A stretch of DNA of 64,000 nt from an uncultured Sphingomonadaceae bacterium (GCA_947497455.1 CANMGU010000001.1:310001-374000), one strand, 5' to 3'. Positions 55,783-63,963 are shown, counted from the first letter of the stretch. The notes: a model not told the origin generated them from the sequence alone. A program made the numbers and translations.

Positions 55783-57135
55783 TTAAACGCTGGTGTTTTT
55801 CAAAACCTTGTCGGTCAGTTTCTGATCGCCCAGAACGGGTCCGACGATGGCCAGTTGTCCGCTATCATCGCGCCGTGCGACAAGAACCACAAATTCGGCA
55901 TCACCAGTCTCAATGTCTGTTAACTGACGGCTTGGGGCATTACGCAACCGCTCCAGAACATCGTCGTGCCGATCAACGGCGTCAGACAGGTTCTGCTTAG
56001 GCTTGCGCGCGTCCCGCTCTGCATAGACAATGGCCTTGAGACCGCCTTCATGATTTTCAAGATAGTCAGCGAACGTCCCTTTTTCGATATTCGCTTGCTT
56101 GGCAAATCGCAGAGCAGCGGCATATTCGGTCAACCGCGTTTTGTCATAATGGGCACCAAATACCAATTTGACGATTGGCGTCATTGGCGCACGTTCTTGT
56201 GCTTTGAGTCCCGAGTCAGCCAGTAGCATTGCATAGTCATCCGGATGCGCTTCGGTCATCAGATAGAAATCATAGGCCTGGCCAATGGCCGTGTAGAGTG
56301 CTGCACGACTGCGTTGTTCGCTATGCGCCGCGTTATCTGCACTGCTGCGTGCGGCAACCAGCCAGTCAGCGAGGCTTGCATCCTCGTCCGGTTGGTCGCT
56401 GATATCTTCCAGGTCAATATGGTCACCACCAACCAGAGCCGCAGTAGCAGCTGCTGCATCTTCAGCAGTCAGTTCCAATTGGGTTGATGTCGGTCCGTCT
56501 GCCCAGATTGGTCCGGTTTCGGTTTTTGCCGGAGCCGAACGCATCGCTTCTGCAACCTGGTCCTCAAGTTCCTTGGCAAATTCATCTGCCGCAACTTCTT
56601 TCCAGTTGATGACACCATAGATGAAATCAATCGTGTCATCATCGGTAGAAAAAGGCAGCAATATGCCGCGATACATAATCGTTATACCGCGTTGATTTAC
56701 AAACTCGGCCTCAAATCCGATTGGCGCCTGATTGGCGATAATTTGAAGATAATGATCGGTGATCCGTGACAGAAGTGAGCGCGCTGGAACCTGGTCGATC
56801 GTGGTTATGCTGTCATCAAGTTCACATTCTTTGCGCAATGATTTGCCCAAAAACTGAATCGATGGATTTTCTACGCCGTTGGTAAAATCGAGTAAGACAC
56901 TATTAGGGCCGAAATCACCGTCTGATTCGGGATCGAGGTCTTCCACGCTGGGAAATTGACGATCACCAAGCAGCCCAGCCCAGAAATTATACGCCCGCAC
57001 ATGCATGCGGCGCTCATCCTGGCCAATTGCTGGCGGTGCTTCGTGCGTCACATCCTGATCTTCATAGGCGATGTAATCAGGGTCGAGACTGCCGCCCAGA
57101 CCGCTATTTTCATCAGAATTGCGAAGATTTTCCAT
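55783..57135 (-). CDS. PAS-domain protein of unknown function
   Basis: A 450-residue cytosolic protein. Residues about 40-190 resemble the PAS_5-type sensor seen in alphaproteobacteria (MHVRAYNFWAGLLGDRQFPS; SVLLDFTNG; FGKSLRKEC-like FLGKSLRKECE; FVNQRGITIMYRGILLPFS). The middle is an acidic, Ala-rich linker (about 200-290). The C-terminal 150 residues (GQAYDFYLMTEAHPDDYAML; LTEYAAALRFAKQANIEKG) are a helical domain I cannot name. It has no kinase, cyclase or HTH, so its output is unknown. ATG 57135 is chosen over a frame extension of 41 codons. It lies beside the tRNA-Thr island junction on the minus strand. Confidence 0.75.
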   Translation of the reverse strand: MENLRNSDENSGLGGSLDPDYIAYEDQDVTHEAPPAIGQDERRMHVRAYNFWAGLLGDRQFPSVEDLDPESDGDFGPNSVLLDFTNGVENPSIQFLGKSLRKECELDDSITTIDQVPARSLLSRITDHYLQIIANQAPIGFEAEFVNQRGITIMYRGILLPFSTDDDTIDFIYGVINWKEVAADEFAKELEDQVAEAMRSAPAKTETGPIWADGPTSTQLELTAEDAAAATAALVGGDHIDLEDISDQPDEDASLADWLVAARSSADNAAHSEQRSRAALYTAIGQAYDFYLMTEAHPDDYAMLLADSGLKAQERAPMTPIVKLVFGAHYDKTRLTEYAAALRFAKQANIEKGTFADYLENHEGGLKAIVYAERDARKPKQNLSDAVDRHDDVLERLRNAPSRQLTDIETGDAEFVVLVARRDDSGQLAIVGPVLGDQKLTDKVLKNTSV

Positions 57136-57352
57136 GCCTAATCCTACTAGTGCTACGTGTTTCAATCCCGTTTTGCAGCAGCCATGGTAAATATCTGGTA
57201 AATATTCTGAACATTTCTCATGCCGGTACAGGGGAAAAAGGTGCGCGTGATTCGTCAAAAGACGCGGTCAGGCTTGTCACAAGTCCAACCGGCTGTTAAA
57301 GGCGCGTCCGTTAACGTCTCGGCCCGGCAAAGCGCGGTCCTTTTTGTTGATA

Positions 57353-57428
57353 GCCGCTTTAGCTCAGGTGGTAGAGCACATCATTCGTAATGATGGGGTC
57401 AGAGGTTCGAGTCCTCTAAGCGGCACCA
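57353..57428 (+). tRNA. tRNA-Thr (anticodon CGT)
   Basis: A 76-base tRNA with encoded CCA. The acceptor stem is GCCGCTT/AAGCGGC, the D arm GCTC...GAGC, the anticodon stem CATCA/TGATG with loop TTCGTAA (anticodon CGT, reading ACG), and the T arm AGAGG-TTCGAGT-CCTCT. The gene is intact. It marks the left end of the integrated island: a P4-type integrase starts 165 bp after it. Confidence 0.97.
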
Positions 57429-57536
57429 TTTCCATGTTCGCAAGTGTCCGTCAAAGCTTGCAAAAACCACTAATAACTGCAATATATTGCCAATAACTGG
57501 TTGCCAATGTCCGCCTGTGTTCGTGCATAATCACAA

Positions 57537-57596
57537 CATATTGGGGGCCACCTTGGGGGCCACTAGAAACTGATTGCAGGAGTGGCCCCCAATATG
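57537..57596. promoter_or_regulatory. Repeated TTGGGGGCCAC boxes at the integrase start
   Basis: CATATTGGGGGCCAC (57537-57551) is repeated perfectly in reverse complement at 57582-57596, where the inverted copy spans the integrase ribosome-binding region and start codon. A second direct copy of TTGGGGGCCAC lies at 57553-57563. These may be integrase binding (arm-type) sites or an operator for self-control. Confidence 0.6.
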
Positions 57597-58817
57597 GCGC
57601 TAACAGATATTAAGATTCGTAACGCAAAACATGGCCCTAAGCCGATCAAGATGTTCGACGAACGCGGACTATTCCTTTTATTGCAACCAAGCGGCGGCAA
57701 GCTATGGCGATTGAAATATCGGATTCTCGGCAAAGAAAAGAAGTTATCGCTGGGCATTTATCCAGATGTTTCATTGAAAGAAGCGCGAAAGAGGCGCGAT
57801 GAAGCGCGGACTTTACTCGCCAACGGGACCGATCCTGTCATCGTAAAGCGTGAACAATCCAAATCAGCAAAAAAGGAAGCAGCCAACACGTTCCAAGCGA
57901 TAGCAGATGAATTTATCGAAAAATCGGCCAAAGAAGGCAAGGCTGCGGTTACAATTAAGAAAGCTCGTTGGCTGTTGTCATTGATGGAGCCTGATCTGGG
58001 CAATCGCCCAATAACTGAAATCACACCAGCCGACTTGCTAGAAACATTGCAAAAGGTGGAAGCCAAGGGGCATTTGGAAACAGCAAGGCGGATGCGTTCG
58101 CTTGCTGGCCGCGTTTTTCGCTATGCTGTGGCAACTTCTCGCGCGAGTACCGATCCGTCCGCATTGCTAAGAGGCGCGCTAACGGTTCCTCAAGTTAAGC
58201 ACCATAGCGCGATATTGGAACCGAAAGCGGTTGGCGAACTACTTCGCGCAATTGACGGTTATCAGGGTCAGCCACTTACTTGCCTTGCGTTGAAATTGAC
58301 TCCACACGTTTTTGTGCGCCCCGGTGAATTGCGCCGTGCAGAGTGGCAAGAGTTTGACCTTGAAAAGGCGATCTGGACCATTCCAGCCGCAAAGATGAAA
58401 ATGCGCGACCCCCATGTTGTCCCGCTATCGGAACAAACGTTGGAGTTGTTGGAATCGACAAAGGTTATAAGTGAAGGACAAAGATATGTCTTTTCCTCAC
58501 TCTATCCCGGCAATCGTCCTATGTCAGAAAATACGATCAATGCAGCACTCAGGCGGCTGGGCTATTCTGGCAAAGAAATGACCGCGCATGGTTTTCGGTC
58601 AACGGCTAGCACTTTGCTAAACGAAAGCGGAAAATGGAATCCGGATGCTATTGAGCGCGCATTGGCGCACAAAGATAGCAATTCGATCCGCGCAGCCTAT
58701 CATCGGGGTCAACATTGGGAAGAACGTGTGCAAATGGCTCAATGGTGGAGCGATCATTTAGAGACGTTGCGAGACGGAGCTGAGGTGATTCCAATCGATA
58801 AACTTGCCAGCCAATAA
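57594..58817 (+). CDS. P4-type tyrosine integrase of the island
   Basis: A 407-residue integrase of the P4/CP4-57 family. The N-terminal DUF4102 arm-binding domain (about 1-85; MALTDIKIRNAKHGPKPIKM; LSLGIYPDVSLKEARKRRDEAR) is followed by the core-binding SAM-like domain (about 100-195) and the catalytic domain (about 200-390). The catalytic residues are seen as R in VFVRPGELRRAEW, HxxR in HGFRSTASTLLNESG, and Tyr in AYHRG with H in LAHKDSNS. ATG 57594 has AGGAG 11 bases away; an in-frame GTG 12 bases earlier is too close to that site. Its position beside tRNA-Thr indicates integration there. Confidence 0.94.
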   Translation: MALTDIKIRNAKHGPKPIKMFDERGLFLLLQPSGGKLWRLKYRILGKEKKLSLGIYPDVSLKEARKRRDEARTLLANGTDPVIVKREQSKSAKKEAANTFQAIADEFIEKSAKEGKAAVTIKKARWLLSLMEPDLGNRPITEITPADLLETLQKVEAKGHLETARRMRSLAGRVFRYAVATSRASTDPSALLRGALTVPQVKHHSAILEPKAVGELLRAIDGYQGQPLTCLALKLTPHVFVRPGELRRAEWQEFDLEKAIWTIPAAKMKMRDPHVVPLSEQTLELLESTKVISEGQRYVFSSLYPGNRPMSENTINAALRRLGYSGKEMTAHGFRSTASTLLNESGKWNPDAIERALAHKDSNSIRAAYHRGQHWEERVQMAQWWSDHLETLRDGAEVIPIDKLASQ

Positions 58818-58862
58818 CCATCTAGACTTGATTCTTCCGACTGCTGCAATTCATAAGGCGGC

Positions 58863-59828
58863 ATGGCAATCGAATGGATCAAAGGGCCGTTGGCACTAAA
58901 ATATGCTTCACTTGGCGAATACGACTATCCTTCACGCATTAGAATTTGTGAACGAGCGCACAGCGGTTTGATAGCCGCCAAGGCTGAAACAGTAATATGG
59001 GATGGCCAAGAATCCAGAAACAAGATCTTGCCGAAAGAATTTTGGTGGGCTGAAGGCAATGAAGCACTCGAACAAGACTGGGAATCGGGTGATTTTTCTA
59101 CGTGGATCGATAAGAAATTTGAAATCAAAGCTTTTGGAGTAGCCTTTGACTTTTTGACCATAACCGATCTCGTATCTGCTGATAATCAGGCCAGGGCAAT
59201 GCGTGCAATCAGTGTAATCGCGGAAGATGGCTGGATAAGCGCCAAAGATTTGCAGAATTTAATTTTTAGCAGCGGTAGACATTTAAGAACGCAGGAGGCC
59301 ATTACCGAGGCCTGCCGAATAGGGCAAATTGCGGGCCGCGCGATGCGGGCTAATGGGGAAGGTAACAGCAGGGGGGCGGCGCGCGAGGGTTTAAAACCAT
59401 GGGCAGCTATTGAATGGGATATTCCTCTATGGTTTTGGCGAGATTTCACCGATCCTTCCAAGTCCAATCAAGACTGGCAAATGGGAACGGCGAAAGGGCG
59501 AGGAATGGGACCATCCGGTCCAGATTTTATCAAGCTACAGGGCATTCACTTCCATCGCTCGGGGTTGGTCAATATTGGATTAGGTAGCACACAAGCAGTA
59601 GTGGCTGAAGATTACCAGTCAAAGCGAGGCCGAAAACCAACATATGATTGGCCAAGTGCATCATCGGCCATTTGGGGACAGATATATCGGGGCGAGTTAA
59701 TACCCGAGAACCAAGCTCAAATAGAGAAAGCCATTCAAAGCCACTTGGCAACAACAACCAAGGAGCCGTCTGAAAGCACAGTCAGACCTCACGCCAAGTT
59801 AATTTGGGACGAATTCGTTAAGGCCTGA
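58863..59828 (+). CDS. Unassigned island protein
   Basis: A 321-residue soluble protein with no recognised family. It is rich in Trp and charged residues (MAIEWIKGPLALKYASLGEY; EFWWAEGNEALEQDWESGDF), has a central helix-rich part (ARAMRAISVIAEDGWISAKD), and a C-terminal about 60-residue region (KPTYDWPSASSAIWGQIYRG; STVRPHAKLIWDEF). From memory, the latter resembles a small module repeated in alphaproteobacterial island and prophage proteins. It lies 45 bp after the integrase on the same strand, and could be cargo or a partner of the integrase. Function unknown. Confidence 0.65.
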   Translation: MAIEWIKGPLALKYASLGEYDYPSRIRICERAHSGLIAAKAETVIWDGQESRNKILPKEFWWAEGNEALEQDWESGDFSTWIDKKFEIKAFGVAFDFLTITDLVSADNQARAMRAISVIAEDGWISAKDLQNLIFSSGRHLRTQEAITEACRIGQIAGRAMRANGEGNSRGAAREGLKPWAAIEWDIPLWFWRDFTDPSKSNQDWQMGTAKGRGMGPSGPDFIKLQGIHFHRSGLVNIGLGSTQAVVAEDYQSKRGRKPTYDWPSASSAIWGQIYRGELIPENQAQIEKAIQSHLATTTKEPSESTVRPHAKLIWDEFVKA

Positions 59829-59948
59829 AAAACATCTCGATCAGTTATCGGCCTTAGTTTGGCCTTGTCGTCCGACAAATGATCTGTCTTGTGCGATTCA
59901 AACTTCACGTTCGCTGGAATACATCAGTGTATCAAGGGAGTTTGGACA

Positions 59949-60113
59949 ATGGAACCAGTTACAATATCAATCACCGGCGCGGCCAAGGCATTGGGCTTGG
60001 GCCGAACCTCGATTTATGCACTCATCAAAAAAGGGCGTTTGGAGACGATAAAATTTGGTCGTCGCCGCCTTGTAAAAACCGCGTCCATCCGCCGTTTGAT
60101 TGACGACGAATAG
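59949..60113 (+). CDS. AlpA/excisionase-like small DNA-binding protein
   Basis: A 54-residue protein, nearly all a MerR-like winged helix-turn-helix (VTISITGAAKALGLGRTSIY; LETIKFGRRRLVKTASIRRLI). That is the fold of excisionase (Xis) and AlpA-type regulators. The ATG at 59949 is chosen; the frame continues 20 codons upstream without good coding features. It starts a tight three-gene unit: 11 bp to the next gene, then 6 bp to a recombinase. It may direct excision or control the recombinase. Confidence 0.8.
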   Translation: MEPVTISITGAAKALGLGRTSIYALIKKGRLETIKFGRRRLVKTASIRRLIDDE

Positions 60114-60124
60114 ACTACCCCGCG

Positions 60125-60601
60125 ATGTCCAGAAAACGGATCAACTATCGGCTGGTAAAAAAGCATCGAAGCTATTCGGTTGATGAAATTTCGCGCCTGC
60201 TCAATCGGCATAAAAACACGGTACGCGAATGGATCAAGCGCGGCCTTCCCACAATCGACAATCAAAAGCCCATGCTTGTCTTGGGCAGTGATTTGAAAGA
60301 TTGGCTCGCACAAAGGCAGAAATCAGCAAAACAGCCATGCGGGCCGGGCGAACTCTATTGTCTCAGGTGCAGAGTGCCGAAACGACCCGCCTTAGATATG
60401 GTCGATTACATCCCAAAAAACGATCAGAGCGGCTGTCTGAAGGCCTTCTGTGAGACTTGCGAACGTCCGATCAATCGCAACGCCAGATTGTCAGATTTAC
60501 CCCTTATCATGCCCGGAATCGAAATCCAGTTTGCGGAGCGTCAATCAAGCATAAGTGAGCGCGTTGAACTCCCCTCAAACTGTGACTTGAAAAGGGACTG
60601 A
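60125..60601 (+). CDS. HTH plus zinc-ribbon-like protein partner of the recombinase
   Basis: A 158-residue protein. Residues 15-55 form a helix-turn-helix (YSVDEISRLLNRHKNTVREW) of the type that recognises DNA in MerR/Xis or transposase-like proteins. A second region has CxxC pairs CLRC (about residue 79-82) and CETC (about 102-105), plausible as a zinc ribbon. The rest is low in recognisable features. It starts 11 bp after the AlpA-like gene and ends 6 bp before the recombinase gene, so the three are almost certainly cotranslated. Function is inferred only from context. Confidence 0.72.
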   Translation: MSRKRINYRLVKKHRSYSVDEISRLLNRHKNTVREWIKRGLPTIDNQKPMLVLGSDLKDWLAQRQKSAKQPCGPGELYCLRCRVPKRPALDMVDYIPKNDQSGCLKAFCETCERPINRNARLSDLPLIMPGIEIQFAERQSSISERVELPSNCDLKRD

Positions 60602-60607
60602 GAAACT

Positions 60608-61699
60608 ATGGCAAAACACAATGCAGCAAACGAGCGAATCAAGCGTGAATATTTCCAATATTTGAAAGAGGCAAAAGGCCGTGATGAAAAATCATTGGAT
60701 GTTGTCGCAAAGGCAATCCATCGCTTCGAATCATCAACCCGCTTTCGGGACTTCAAACTGTTTCATAAAGAGCAAGCAATCGCGTTTAAACGCCGCCTTG
60801 CCGAGCAACTTAATGAGCAGACCCGCAAGCCGCTAAGCAAAGCGACCATTGGCACAACCACGCGGGTGTTGCACAATTTCTTTGAATGGCTTGCTGGCCA
60901 GCCGGGCTATAAGTCCAAACTCAATTACTCCGATGCTGACTATTTCAGTGTTTCCGAAAAAGACTTGCGGATTAACCGTGCCGCCCGGGTGCAGCCTGTG
61001 CCGACAATGGAGCAAATGCATCATGTGATTGCATCCATGCCAGCCGCATCTGATATTGAAAAACGTGACCGGGCGATTGTCGCGTTGATCCTCTTAACTG
61101 GCGTTCGTGATGGTGCGCTGGTTTCTCTCAAGTTGAAACATATCAATATTGCAGAACAACGGCTGGATCAGGATGCACGGGAAGTGAAGACCAAATTTGC
61201 CAAGACATACCAGACTTGGTTTTTCCCGGTTGCTGGTGATGCAGTGGAAATCGTCTCAGAATGGGTCCGCTATTTGCGGGATGATTTGCTGTTTGGTGAC
61301 GACGATCCGCTATTTCCCAAGACCAAAGTTGGCGTTGGCGACAATGGTTTCGAGGTTATGGGGCTAGACCGGCAAAGTTGGAGTAACGCCGGGCCAGTTC
61401 GCAAGATATTCAAAGTAGCGTTTGAAGCAGCCAATCTCGACTATCACAGCCCGCATTCTGTTCGTTCCACTTTAGCACGCTTTGGACAAACGCTTGGCCT
61501 TCCAATTCGAACCTACAAGGCTTGGTCAAAAAATTTGGGCCATAGCAATATGATGACAACATTCCGCAATTATGGCGATGTTCCAGCCGACGAGCAGGCG
61601 GAATTGATCAGGTCCGTTGACCCGAATGGTTCAAATAGTGATGATCCCCTAATAACGGCAATCGCAAATACTGTCCGCAACCACAATTTCGGCCAGTGA
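60608..61699 (+). CDS. XerC/D-like tyrosine recombinase
   Basis: A 363-residue tyrosine recombinase unrelated to the P4-type one upstream. A SAM-like core-binding domain (about 1-120; RIKREYFQYLKEAKGRDEKS; LSKATIGTTTRVLHNFFEWL) precedes the catalytic domain (about 130-340). Catalytic positions are R in TGVRDGALVSL, HxxR in HSPHSVRSTL, H in NLGHSNMMTT and Tyr in FRNYGDV. It is the last gene of a three-gene unit with an AlpA-like and an HTH/zinc-ribbon protein. It may be a nested element or a second mobility module of the island. Confidence 0.9.
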   Translation: MAKHNAANERIKREYFQYLKEAKGRDEKSLDVVAKAIHRFESSTRFRDFKLFHKEQAIAFKRRLAEQLNEQTRKPLSKATIGTTTRVLHNFFEWLAGQPGYKSKLNYSDADYFSVSEKDLRINRAARVQPVPTMEQMHHVIASMPAASDIEKRDRAIVALILLTGVRDGALVSLKLKHINIAEQRLDQDAREVKTKFAKTYQTWFFPVAGDAVEIVSEWVRYLRDDLLFGDDDPLFPKTKVGVGDNGFEVMGLDRQSWSNAGPVRKIFKVAFEAANLDYHSPHSVRSTLARFGQTLGLPIRTYKAWSKNLGHSNMMTTFRNYGDVPADEQAELIRSVDPNGSNSDDPLITAIANTVRNHNFGQ

Positions 61700-61720
61700 T
61701 AGTTTAGGGTTTTCTCAGGA

Positions 61721-61746
61721 TGTCTGCTTTATCCCGAAAGCGGACA
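61721..61746. repeat. GTCCGCTTT-type hairpin, copy in the recombinase-cargo gap
   Basis: TGTCTGCTTT and AAAGCGGACA form a 10-bp stem (one G-U pair) around ATCCCG. It lies 22 bp after the recombinase stop. The bases after it extend into a larger nested structure to about 61805, in which the inner arms GGCTTCACCC and GGGTGGAAGC pair imperfectly and CGGACATT pairs with AATGTCTG. Confidence 0.7.
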
Positions 61747-61882
61747 TTAGGCTTCACCCTGTTGTACGTCCTAAAGTGGGGTGGAAGCGGAATGTCTGTT
61801 CTATGAGCGCGATCTTCTAGAACAGGCGTTCATCATTGCCAGTTAACGCGGTCTTGACAAACGATGCGCTAAGAGCACCCAC

Positions 61883-63148
61883 ATGAACGAGGTTTTTGAG
61901 CATCCAGACCCGGATTGGACACCGATTGTACGATGGGGGGATTCTATTCCCATGAAATGGGTCCGTGTCTCTGAGGGATTGTGGTTTATCTGGGCACCGC
62001 GCCAAATCTCCACAGACGAGCCGGGCGGGCTAAACACTTGGCGAAACGATTTTAGGATTTCGAGCCACTATGTACCGGATCGACAAACTAGCTGCGCACC
62101 GTCAAACCTAAGTCCGCCTTCGCACCTGACTAATGATGCCACGGTGGACTGGTTTGGCGATCATCCGGCGAGTTGGGGCGGCTATCCAGACGGCAGGAGT
62201 ATGGTGATCTTGAGTGACTTTATGGTCACTTGCTCTCCATCGAAGGTTCGTTTCCGACAAGCATACAGCTATGCTGGGAGGGACTTAGGCTTCTACTACG
62301 CCACGCATGTTGAAAACCCACCTACAGAGCCATTTAGCAAGTGGGCGTCCGGTGGTTTCGGTCCAGTCTCTCCGCCGAATGCATCGGAGCGCTTATGGTA
62401 TTATCCAACCCCGGATGGTCGGCGCTGGGTGGGAACTTTCGACATCGAACCAGAGGGACTGACGTTTAATCGCAGCGCTGAACTGCCCCTGCCAATTCTA
62501 CCTACAGATGACGAAATCGAAGCAGAGCGGGCAAAGATCGACGAAGAAAAGCAAACGCATGGCGACCTCTGGCCGTTGTCACAGATGCAACGCGACTTAG
62601 CTCAATCAACAGAACTAATGAACCTTGTTGGGCAAGATAGTTTTGCCGCTGAATTCCAACTCTTCGTCCGCCAAGGCGATTTCGTTCATTTGAAAAGCGG
62701 CAAGCTGGTCCGCTTCACCACTGACGACAATGGGGCATGGATGCTTTCTGAACTGCGGTGTTATCACGAACCTTGGAGGGAGTGTGAAATGTATCCGAAG
62801 GAGGAGAATCCGGAGGTACGGGAAACGCTGGTGCGGCTTTTCGCAGTGGCAGGTTATGCGCCCTATGAAGTTGCAATTGATGAGCAGGCCTATCTAGCAA
62901 ATTTGCAAACTATCTGGGAGACGATGCCTGCCAAGCTGAAACAAGAAGTGGTGGGAGAACAAGACAAAGTACAAGCACTAGTGCTTGCTTGGGCCATTGG
63001 TGAGTTCTGGTCTCAAAACGATGGTTGGAACCTCTCATTGCATAATGTTGATACTGAAGAAATTCACTTGAAAGGCGGACATTTGCCTGACGCAATCCGG
63101 ATTGCTCAATTGGTGGAAGAAGGTCAGCTTTCTGGCAACATCGGATAG
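61883..63148 (+). CDS. Unassigned island protein
   Basis: A 421-residue soluble protein without any recognised domain. It is aromatic-rich (DWTPIVRWGDSIPMKWVRVS; DWFGDHPASWGGYPDGRSM), with two predicted parts: an N-terminal beta-rich region to about residue 215 and a charged helical linker (TDDEIEAERAKIDEEKQTHG). A mixed C-terminal region follows, ending with WNLSLHNVDTEEIHLKGG and IRIAQLVEEGQ. It has no signal peptide or membrane helix. ATG 61883 is plausible, with moderate ribosome-binding sequence. As single cargo of a mobile region it could be a defence or stress gene, but nothing in the sequence proves this. Confidence 0.65.
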   Translation: MNEVFEHPDPDWTPIVRWGDSIPMKWVRVSEGLWFIWAPRQISTDEPGGLNTWRNDFRISSHYVPDRQTSCAPSNLSPPSHLTNDATVDWFGDHPASWGGYPDGRSMVILSDFMVTCSPSKVRFRQAYSYAGRDLGFYYATHVENPPTEPFSKWASGGFGPVSPPNASERLWYYPTPDGRRWVGTFDIEPEGLTFNRSAELPLPILPTDDEIEAERAKIDEEKQTHGDLWPLSQMQRDLAQSTELMNLVGQDSFAAEFQLFVRQGDFVHLKSGKLVRFTTDDNGAWMLSELRCYHEPWRECEMYPKEENPEVRETLVRLFAVAGYAPYEVAIDEQAYLANLQTIWETMPAKLKQEVVGEQDKVQALVLAWAIGEFWSQNDGWNLSLHNVDTEEIHLKGGHLPDAIRIAQLVEEGQLSGNIG

Positions 63149-63203
63149 CAGTAGAGTGGCTGCAGTTGGGTCGTCAACGAAAGTGACGACCGTGGTTTTC
63201 TAA

Positions 63204-63230
63204 TGTCCGCTTTTGCGCCCAAAGCGGACA
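63204..63230. repeat. GTCCGCTTT-type hairpin, left of the minimal recombinase
   Basis: TGTCCGCTTT (63204-63213) and AAAGCGGACA (63221-63230) form a perfect 10-bp stem around TGCGCCC. The same hairpin recurs in opposite orientation at 63928-63954, so the minimal recombinase gene lies between the two. Confidence 0.85.
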
Positions 63231-63300
63231 CTAAACCCCGACCAAAAAAACCAATTATTAGCGTTCTACAGGCTTTGACCTTCTCAATGAGGAGATCAAA

Positions 63301-63927
63301 ATGCAAAATCAATCTTATGACATTCAAAAGTTATATCCTTGGAACAAAGGAAAACTGATTGGACAAAAGACGCCGCTGAAACAACAAGAAGTGTGGGCCA
63401 TAAGAGTTCGGTTGGAATTGGCGGATCGAAAACGCGATCTGGCTCTTTTCAATCTAGCAATTGATAGCAAACTTCGAGGATGTGACCTTGTAGGTTTGAA
63501 AGTTAGCGATGTTCGCACTGGCGATGAGTTCCAAAGCCGAGCCAAAATCATTCAACGAAAAACTGGAAACGCTGTTCAGTTTGAAATTACAAAACAAACA
63601 CGAAACGCCCTCAAAACTTGGTGTGCTCACTCAAATTTGTCTCCCTATGATTGGCTGTTTCCGTCGCGCATGAATCGATCGTGCCACCTTTCAACGCGGC
63701 AATATTCGAGAATTGCAGCGAGCTGGTTTGGATCGATCAATCTTCCGCGCTCAGCTTATGCCACTCATTCGTTGAGGCGAACAAAGGCGACCCTAATATA
63801 TCGGAAGACCGGGAACCTGAGGGCGGTTCAACTGCTTCTTGGTCATTCAAAGATCGATAGCACCGTTAAATATCTCGGCGTTGAGGTTGAGGATGCCTTG
63901 GCTCTTGCGGAAAGTGTCGAACTCTAA
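63301..63927 (+). CDS. Minimal tyrosine recombinase (about 208 aa)
   Basis: A 208-residue recombinase made of the catalytic domain alone: no SAM-like core-binding domain precedes it. R lies in AIDSKLRGCDLVGLKVSDV (about residue 58), HxxR in HSLRRTKATLIYRKTG, H in LLGHSKIDST and Tyr in VKYLGVE. All catalytic positions are present, so activity is possible. FimB/FimE-type inverting recombinases are of similar size. Two identical 10-bp-stem hairpins in opposite orientation flank it, the right one immediately after the stop. From memory, this protein type is common and multicopy in sphingomonads. Confidence 0.88.
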   Translation: MQNQSYDIQKLYPWNKGKLIGQKTPLKQQEVWAIRVRLELADRKRDLALFNLAIDSKLRGCDLVGLKVSDVRTGDEFQSRAKIIQRKTGNAVQFEITKQTRNALKTWCAHSNLSPYDWLFPSRMNRSCHLSTRQYSRIAASWFGSINLPRSAYATHSLRRTKATLIYRKTGNLRAVQLLLGHSKIDSTVKYLGVEVEDALALAESVEL

Positions 63928-63954
63928 TGTCCGCTTTGGGCGCAAAAGCGGACA
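63928..63954. repeat. GTCCGCTTT-type hairpin, right of the minimal recombinase
   Basis: This is the exact reverse complement of the 27-base hairpin at 63204-63230 (TGTCCGCTTT-GGGCGCA-AAAGCGGACA). It begins one base after the TAA of the recombinase gene. No U tract follows, so it is not a standard terminator. Confidence 0.85.
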
Positions 63955-63963
63955 CTAGAGTTG

